In this document: positions 59,461 through 64,000 of the stretch, in pieces
How the letters are laid out: each line of letters opens with the position of its first letter
Numbering within the stretch: position 1 is the first letter of the stretch
Assembly (NCBI GenBank): GCA_015075445.1
Contig: JABTUJ010000024.1
Location: 78,178 to 142,177, forward strand
Origin: Verrucomicrobiales bacterium
GTDB lineage: Bacteria > Verrucomicrobiota > Verrucomicrobiia > Limisphaerales > J093
Length of the DNA: 64,000 bases
Direction of reading: 5' to 3'
Position numbers and translations under genes: made by a program
Notes under the pieces: generated by a model
Databases searched by the model: none
Told to the model about the DNA's origin: nothing
Seen by the model: the letters and a program-made list of their open reading frames with translations, nothing else

Positions 59461-60900
59461 CTACAGCGCATAGCCCAGTTGAAAACCGATCTGATTGCTA
59501 TCGTACGAGTACCCAGCCAGACCCGACGCATTCTGGCTCCAGCTATAGAACACCGACACGCTCCCGCGCCGCAGAAGCCGCGTACTGAGCCCCGCCTGAA
59601 AGTTCGGCGTCTCGTCCTCGCGCACCACCGTGTCGCTCGCCAATGTGCTGCTGTACTTCATGAACGAGTAACCCCCGCTCACACTCAGATGAATCTTGCC
59701 CAGCAACCGTTGCGACAACGACCCACCCACACGCGTCGTCTCGGTGAACTGATCCGTATAGTACGACGTCCCGATATCGTGCGAGGCAAAGACCCCAATT
59801 GTCGTCGGCTCGAACACCTGATAGCTCAGCGATCCGTTCACCGTCGGCGACACCTTCATCGGCGCGTCCGAGTCCAGGAACTGACGGAACTCCACCCCGC
59901 CCTCGACCGAGTAACCCAACTTGTTCAACGCCCGACCCCGCACGCGCCCGAGCAACCGTTCGCTGGTCATGTCGGTACCCGGGTCCATGAGCTGGTAAGC
60001 CGCATTGATCCCCACCGCCACCGCGAAGTCGGGTCGCAACTGCTTGTCCAACCAGTCGGTCGTCGACCACGTGTAACTGTCGGTGTAATCCTCAGCAAAC
60101 CGCAGTGACTGCGCCAGGCCGAGCTCGAGCGTGGTGGTATCGGTCAAGCTGCGGCTCGCTCCCAACCCGGTGCTGTGGGTGTCCTGCGACGTCTGGCTCG
60201 CCGTCTCGATCAACGCATCGCTGCTCGATCGGTACGCGTGCCCGAGCGTGAAGAGCCAACCCGCCGACCCCGCCGAGCCGTTCAGGCTGACCGCATGATC
60301 GAGGGTGTCTTCGTAGCCCTCACTCGAGTAGAACTTCAAACTCGGCGTGTAGTCCAGGCGCCAGCGCGGCCCGATGTTGAACGTCATCCCGGGCGACAGT
60401 GTATGCTGAAAGCTGTTTTCCTCCCGGCCCGGCCCCGACAACAGCCCCGATCCGTAGACCATTTGATAGGACACGTGCGGATGGAAAGTGATGATCCCCC
60501 AGCTCAACGGCAGCGGGTCCCGTGATCCTGCCGCCGGTGGAACCGCTCCCGGCCGGGGCGCCGCCGGCAGCGGCAGTTCGGGTCCCGACCCAAACGCGCC
60601 CGTCCCGAAGTCCGGGTTGGGCGATCGCGGTGGCAGCGGCTGGGTCGTCGGCCGTTCGTACGGCGGGACGTAGGACGTGTCGAAACTCGGGGGGAGAAAG
60701 CCGGTGGGTGCGGTCGTGTTCTGTTCCGGAGCGGCCCAGGTCGTCGAGTCGGGGAGCACGGTGCTGGCGGATTGCGCTTGAGCGGCAGTGGACTCACCCG
60801 CCGGCGGCGTGGTTTCGGGGAGTGCTTCCTGTGTCGGTTGTGCCGCCCCGGGCGAGCCAAGGGCCAAACACGGCACCAGCGTGCTGATCAATCGTTTCAT
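59461..60900 (-). CDS. Outer-membrane beta-barrel protein of the exosortase locus
   Basis: 479 residues. A signal peptide (RLISTLVPCLALGSPGAAQP) is followed by about 120 residues of Pro/Thr-rich linker and then a beta-barrel with alternating hydrophobic strands (WRLDYTPSLKFYSSEGYED, GWLFTLGHAYRSSSDALI, TTLELGLAQSLRFAED, HLSVSGGYSFMKYSS). It ends with IGFQLGYAL, a typical C-terminal strand for BAM insertion. Such barrels are common in exosortase/exopolysaccharide loci, probably as export or anchoring components. I do not recognise a named family. Confidence 0.7.
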   Translation of the reverse strand: MKRLISTLVPCLALGSPGAAQPTQEALPETTPPAGESTAAQAQSASTVLPDSTTWAAPEQNTTAPTGFLPPSFDTSYVPPYERPTTQPLPPRSPNPDFGTGAFGSGPELPLPAAPRPGAVPPAAGSRDPLPLSWGIITFHPHVSYQMVYGSGLLSGPGREENSFQHTLSPGMTFNIGPRWRLDYTPSLKFYSSEGYEDTLDHAVSLNGSAGSAGWLFTLGHAYRSSSDALIETASQTSQDTHSTGLGASRSLTDTTTLELGLAQSLRFAEDYTDSYTWSTTDWLDKQLRPDFAVAVGINAAYQLMDPGTDMTSERLLGRVRGRALNKLGYSVEGGVEFRQFLDSDAPMKVSPTVNGSLSYQVFEPTTIGVFASHDIGTSYYTDQFTETTRVGGSLSQRLLGKIHLSVSGGYSFMKYSSTLASDTVVREDETPNFQAGLSTRLLRRGSVSVFYSWSQNASGLAGYSYDSNQIGFQLGYAL

Positions 60901-60910
60901 GCTGTTTCGG

Positions 60911-61147
60911 CGTGAGCCTCCTGACGTCGTCTCCTACAGGTCCTCGGCAGTAGGAGTCGAGGTGACGAGACTCACGCCAGGCAGAGCCTCCTGACGTCGG
61001 CTCCTACGGGTCCTCGGCGGTAGGAGTCGAGGTGACGAGACTCACGCCAGGCAGAGCCTCCTCACGTCGTCTCCTACGGGTCCTCGGCGGTAGGAGTCGA
61101 GGTGACGAGACTCACACCAGGCGGAGCCTCCTCACGTCGTCTCCTAC
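60911..61147 (+). repeat. Repeat A, one half copy and three full copies
   Basis: A right half lies at 60911-60937, then full copies at 60950-61007, 61020-61077 and 61090-61147 with a constant 12-bp linker (GGGTCCTCGGCG). The last copy supplies the stop of the ydcF-like gene (TAG on the minus strand, 61144-61146). Confidence 0.9.
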
Positions 61148-61827
61148 GGGGTGGCGGAAACCGACCCCCTCGCCCATCGACCGGACCCGGCCAACGCCTC
61201 GAACCAGTACCCGGCCGTCTCCGTCACCAACTCCTTCGCCCGGTCGCTCGACTGCCACCACGACCCGACCTGCGACTCGGGCAGACTCCACGAGATTGCA
61301 CCGACCGGGGTCTTCGAGCCGAGCACCTTCGCATACACCAACCGGCTCCGACGACTGTGCGGTCCCCGCGTGAACACATTCACCGCCGCGCCCTCGAGCC
61401 CATGCCGCTCCAACACTGCTTTCGTCGCCACCGCCGATTCGTAGGTCCGCTGCGCGTCCGTTTCCCTCGCCTGGGCGAGCAGCAACCGCTCTCGCGGCAC
61501 CCCCAGCCGGAGCAATTCCTTCTCCGCCATCTCGGCATAACTCCAGCGACGCTCCATCCAGCCCTCCCCCGTGTAACCGCCCGCCGCGATCAGCCACCGG
61601 TACTTGCCCGCTTCGAACTCGTCCTTGGCGGCCTGCATGCCGTCGCGACCGATCCAGGCCTCAACGACCAGCACCTCTGCCGGGACCCGTCGCGTTTCCG
61701 CGAGAAACGCTTCCCCTGCCAAGAACCACCACCCCACCCCCGAGCCGAGCAGCAGCAGCAAACACGACCAACCCAGCCACGTGGGCCACCAGATCGTGCG
61801 ACGCGCGAACAGCCGGAACTTCATCAC
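61144..61827 (-). CDS. YdcF/ElyC-like (DUF218) membrane protein
   Basis: 227 residues. One N-terminal membrane helix (WLGWSCLLLLLGSGVGWWFL) precedes a DUF218-type domain (AEVLVVEAWIGRDGMQAAKD, YRWLIAAGGYTGEGW, LRLGVPRERLLLAQARETDA, RTYESAVATKAVLERHG). The usual G-G at the ligand-binding loop is kept (AAGGYT). Members act in envelope carbohydrate metabolism (ElyC, SanA) and occur in exosortase loci. The last codons are TCC-GCC-ACC-CCG-TAG: the stop is the TAG of a repeat copy. It is the most upstream gene of this locus. Confidence 0.8.
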   Translation of the reverse strand: MMKFRLFARRTIWWPTWLGWSCLLLLLGSGVGWWFLAGEAFLAETRRVPAEVLVVEAWIGRDGMQAAKDEFEAGKYRWLIAAGGYTGEGWMERRWSYAEMAEKELLRLGVPRERLLLAQARETDAQRTYESAVATKAVLERHGLEGAAVNVFTRGPHSRRSRLVYAKVLGSKTPVGAISWSLPESQVGSWWQSSDRAKELVTETAGYWFEALAGSGRWARGSVSATP

Positions 61828-61879
61828 CTGCGAAGCGAGGCGGTAGCCGGACGCTGGTCAGGGAGAACCGGCCCCCTCA

Positions 61880-61998
61880 ACCCCGCAACGCAAAGCGCCG
61901 CTGGAAGTCGGCGCACTCCATACGCTGCCCCGCGGTCCGGAGGTCGCGAAGCGTTTGGAGTGCGTGCGGTTGACCGCCGCTTTTCGTTGCGTCCCCGC
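61880..61998. repeat. Dispersed repeat B, inverted copy
   Basis: One arm (GCAACGCAAAGCGCCGCTGG ... GCGCACTCCATACGCTG) faces the other (AGCGTTTGGAGTGCG ... GCCGCTTTTCGTTGC) across about 20 bp, forming a large imperfect hairpin. One arm recurs at 37465-37505. Confidence 0.7.
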
Positions 61999-62000
61999 CA

Positions 62001-62477
62001 TCACCACTCCATCCCCTGCTCCCGCGCGACGTTCTCAATAAACGCCTCCACCCAACCCGCCAGACCATCGTCTACCTGCCGCGCGTACTTGAGCAGTAAC
62101 GCGAGCTTCTCAGGGTCGAGCACCAGTTCGTACGCATGCACGAAGACGTGTCGGAACGCCTTCAGTTCCTGCAGCGGCGGCTTGGCTTCACCCGGAATCA
62201 ACGCGGGTCGCACACCCTCGATGCGGAGGCTCAGCCGATTCAGCAAGGCGCTGTGCCAGCCCTGCTCATCGTCGATGCTGTTCTCGAAAGCCTTCGCCAC
62301 CCGCAGTCCCATCTGCTCGAACGCATTGTACAGCCGACACAACTGGTGCGCACAGCTCTCGTAGCCCACCTCGTCGCGCCGCGCAAACCGAGCCTCAGCC
62401 TTCCGCAGAGCGTCGCGAACGACCCGACAGTCATCCCGCATCTCCTCCCGCAACGTTTGCAGCGCTACACGGTCCAT
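62001..62477 (-). CDS. HEPN-domain protein (HepT-like), partner of MNT
   Basis: 158 residues from the ATG at 62477, which follows GGGAAGGAGAAGA, a strong ribosome-binding site. Helical throughout. The RNase motif Rx4H is seen in LKAFRHVFVHAYELVLDPEK (RHVFVH, about residues 119-124). In MNT/HEPN pairs the HEPN protein is an RNase toxin that the MNT protein inactivates by adding AMP to the Tyr following the motif, here HAY. It overlaps the MNT gene by 13 bp, with MNT first. Confidence 0.8.
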   Translation of the reverse strand: MDRVALQTLREEMRDDCRVVRDALRKAEARFARRDEVGYESCAHQLCRLYNAFEQMGLRVAKAFENSIDDEQGWHSALLNRLSLRIEGVRPALIPGEAKPPLQELKAFRHVFVHAYELVLDPEKLALLLKYARQVDDGLAGWVEAFIENVAREQGMEW

Positions 62478-62791
62478 TCTTCTCCTTCCCGCAGGATTTT
62501 CGCCCGAAACCGGCATCGCTCCAAAACGACGACATCCACCGGCCTGCCCAACCGTTCCATCAGAGCGCCCGTCAGCGTCACCGGGTCCATTGCCGGCAAC
62601 GGCGCCACCAGCGCCAGGTCCACGTCCGAGCGATCGTGGAACACCCCGGGCCTGGTCAGTGAGCCAAACACCACCACGCGATGGCCCGGGATCAGTTCAG
62701 CCAAAGCCGAGCGGAGCCGCCGCCGCGTCTCTTCTCGCACCTCGAGCCGACGCTGCCGACGAGCCGCATCACGCTGCTGGAGCAAAGTCAT
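62465..62791 (-). CDS. MNT-type nucleotidyltransferase antitoxin (MntA-like)
   Basis: 108 residues from the ATG at 62791 (MTLLQQRDAARRQRRLEVRE); a GTG at 62809 would add six residues. The nucleotidyltransferase signature is VVVFGSLTRPGVFHDRSDVD, that is GSx10DxD with both Asp, followed by DLALVAPLP. The C-terminal segment has PVDVVVLERCRF, with the third Asp. It would transfer AMP to the HEPN partner downstream and so suppress its RNase activity. Complete and probably functional, unlike the second module at the window edge. Confidence 0.85.
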   Translation of the reverse strand: MTLLQQRDAARRQRRLEVREETRRRLRSALAELIPGHRVVVFGSLTRPGVFHDRSDVDLALVAPLPAMDPVTLTGALMERLGRPVDVVVLERCRFRAKILREGEEWTV

Positions 62792-62809
62792 GACGACGGT
62801 AGACACCAA

Positions 62810-63154
62810 GGACCGAGGGCGAAGGACGAAGGGCGAAAGTCGAAGTTCGAAGGGCGAAGGATCACGGGATTACAGGACCACCAAGGCAAGAGGCAGTGCC
62901 GCGGAGGTGAGCCAGGGGGCGGAAACCAAGCGGGGAGCACGAGGGATGGGCCGATAACGGACGCCGCGTGGGGGCACGCGGCCTACAACGACCTGTAGGC
63001 CGGCTGCCCTCAGCCGGCGACGTGACCCTCTGGCGATATGCATAGACGGCCGAAGCCCGCGAAGTCGAGGTGAGGATGAACACAGGCAGGAGAGTGACTT
63101 CTCAAGAGCTTCGCTTGGTCCGCATATTTCGCGGTCCCCCCGGTTCTCTTCCCC
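62810..63154. other. Intergenic, low-complexity repeats and a hairpin
   Basis: Purine-rich repeats of GAAGGGCGAA type (62815-62865) and GGCCTACA ... TGTAGGCC (about 62979-63002), a hairpin, are seen. No gene is supported. A similar purine-rich stretch recurs at 63588-63650. Confidence 0.5.
63105..63133 (-). repeat. 24-bp repeat near a toxin gene stop, copy 1
   Basis: TTCGCTTGGTCCGCATATTT followed by CGCGG matches TTCGCGTGGTTGGCGTATCT followed by CGCGG at 63727-63758. It lies about 25 bp past the stop of the VapC remnant. Confidence 0.55.
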
Positions 63155-63329
63155 TCACGTGGTCGACACATTAACGAAGTAGCGCTGCGGGAAACCCTTG
63201 AGTTTCTTGAGTCGGGTGTCCGTGTGCCACAACTCGGTAGCCTCGATCTTGGCCGTGGCCGCCAGCAGGCGATCCGCTGGATCCTTGTGATCCCAATTGA
63301 AGACATTAGTATCGGCCAGTATCCTCACG
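63155..63329 (-). pseudogene. VapC (PIN) toxin with internal deletion
   Basis: 57 residues from a GTG at 63329: MRILADTNVFNWDHKDPADR, LLAATAKIEATELWHTDTRL and KKLKGFPQRYF. The first strand (ADTNVF, catalytic Asp) is joined directly to the C-terminal block (DHKDPADRLLAA, then TDTRL), skipping about 60-70 residues. The GTG overlaps the stop of the Phd-like gene upstream (GTGA). It cannot fold as a PIN nuclease. It is too short for ordinary gene calling. Confidence 0.75.
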
Positions 63330-63546
63330 ACCACGGCTCCATCACGGCTGATTGGAGGTCGCCGTAGCGCTGCGGAGGATCCGGTTCGTCAACTCGCCAG
63401 GGCTTCGGCGGTGGGTCCACGGGCACCAATCGCGCGGCGGGTCGCCCATGGCTCGTGAGCGTGATCCTCGCCCCCGACTGCACTTGCTTGATCAGAGCAC
63501 ACAGATCGGTACGCGCCTCACTAACGGGAATCGAGAGCGTCTTTAT
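63326..63546 (-). pseudogene. Phd/YefM-type antitoxin, start codon lost
   Basis: The frame reads KTLSIPVSEARTDLCALIKQ, VQSGARITLTSHGRPAARLV, then PVDPPPKPWRVDEPDP and QSAVMEPWS, a complete Phd-type antitoxin of about 73 residues. Where the initiator ATG should be there is ATA (63544-63546), and no ATG, GTG or TTG lies in a sensible place upstream in frame. The change may be a true loss of start or a rare start codon. Its partner VapC is deleted, so the loss of pressure to keep the antitoxin fits. Confidence 0.75.
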
Positions 63547-63726
63547 GGGCAGACTTTTGCTCAGAAGCGGTCACGCGTCAAGAGACGCAAGGGCCAAGGG
63601 CGAAGTCCGAGAGTCGAAGGCCGAAGTCAGCGGTCAGCGGGGCCAAGAACAAGGACCGCGGGACCACGCACCACGGAGTCGCGGTTGCACGATCGGCCGG
63701 GGAGCGCGAGGCACAGCGATTCCGCA

Positions 63727-63758
63727 GCGATTTCGCGTGGTTGGCGTATCTCGCGGGC
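63727..63758 (-). repeat. 24-bp repeat near a toxin gene stop, copy 2
   Basis: It abuts the stop of the HEPN remnant (63759-63761). The similarity to copy 1 at 63105-63133 is about 20 of 25 bases. Confidence 0.55.
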
Positions 63759-63950
63759 CTATTTGGTTTCGCCGACAGGCCCTGAGCACTCGTCGCCGCG
63801 CAGCCACGCCGCAAAGGCCCGCAGCGCTGCGAGCACGGCCGCACCTCGCTCCCGCCAGGCGGCACCCAACGCATTCAACCGCACCGGATCCAACTCGAAA
63901 TCGTAACTGTGCCGAAACACGTGCCGGAAGCTGCGCAGTTCGTTCCTCAG
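63759..63950 (-). pseudogene. HEPN toxin remnant (C-terminal part)
   Basis: About 63 codons without a start: LRNELRSFRHVFRHSYDFEL, DPVRLNALGAAWRERGAAVL and AALRAFAAWLRGDECSGPVG. RHVFRHSY is the same RNase motif and following Tyr as in the intact HEPN protein at 62001-62477. The N-terminal helices are missing and the fragment is joined directly to the end of an MNT gene. It shares the motif spacing but is clearly diverged. Confidence 0.75.
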
Positions 63951-64000
63951 GGACGTTCATACACGACCGCTCCCCACCGTTCGATCTCCGCCCGCAGCGT
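63947..64000 (-). CDS. MNT nucleotidyltransferase, C-terminal end (partial at window edge)
   Basis: The last 17 codons (TLRAEIERWGAVVYERP, then TGA) match the usual C-terminus of MNT-type nucleotidyltransferases. The rest lies beyond the window, so completeness is unknown. Its HEPN partner is truncated. Confidence 0.55.
   Translation of the reverse strand, partial: TLRAEIERWGAVVYERP

Overview
The window looks like a chromosomal segment of a high-GC Gram-negative bacterium of the Verrucomicrobiota, probably of the Limisphaerales/Pedosphaera type. This is inferred from gene content only: Tat-signal Gfo/Idh/MocA oxidoreductases, a sialate O-acetylesterase-like protein, a GH50-like secreted hydrolase, a long TPR/VCBS lipoprotein, an exosortase locus, and the small hairpin repeats typical of these genomes. 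No rRNA is present. One complete tRNA (Asn) and one 3' tRNA fragment are present.

Layout. (A) 1-15,000 is an accessory region full of broken genes. It holds a phage-like protein, a decayed tyrosine integrase beside a tRNA 3' fragment, a PLD-like/secreted-repeat gene pair, and a phage tail module in pieces, interrupted by an IS1634-type insertion sequence and the remnant of another. It also holds a type I restriction gene (hsdR) without its helicase motor whose 5' end is duplicated around an AbiEi-type antitoxin cassette, and a truncated radical SAM gene. (B) 15,100-29,500 holds degradative and secreted functions: M14 peptidase, three Gfo/Idh/MocA oxidoreductases, TPR/VCBS lipoprotein, sialate esterase, thioredoxin and M1 aminopeptidase. 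(C) 29,500-35,200 is nuoJKLMN, the membrane arm of complex I without nuoA-I. (D) 35,300-47,100 is mostly housekeeping: GH50-like hydrolase, amidohydrolase, folP, cdaA-ybbR-glmM (c-di-AMP synthesis and cell-wall precursor), an O-antigen ligase-like protein, aroQ, accB-accC and a TSUP permease. (E) 47,280-48,700 holds a PIN/antitoxin pair, tRNA-Asn with its terminator, and a small conserved protein. (F) 49,000-61,830 is an exosortase/exopolysaccharide locus, all genes on the minus strand: Wza-like export lipoprotein, PrsR, PrsK, a RAYT transposase, PrsT, exosortase, an outer-membrane barrel and a YdcF-like protein. (G) 61,880-64,000 is another accessory patch with MNT/HEPN and Phd/VapC toxin-antitoxin modules, two of them decayed.

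The most striking feature is in region F. About two dozen full or half copies of a 58-bp imperfect palindrome occur only between 49.7 and 61.2 kb and fill nearly every gap of the exosortase locus. A REP-associated tyrosine transposase (RAYT) gene lies in the middle of the densest cluster. The repeats touch the coding sequences: the stop codons of the prsT-like gene, the ydcF-like gene and the exosortase reading frame are all the TAG inside the repeat's terminal GTAGGAG. The exosortase ends with roughly 20 repeat-encoded residues and may begin with some.

Several ordinary genes (glmM, the amidohydrolase, the RAYT, the radical SAM gene) carry single-frame breaks. In glmM, which is normally essential, a base error in the assembly is at least as likely as true loss.
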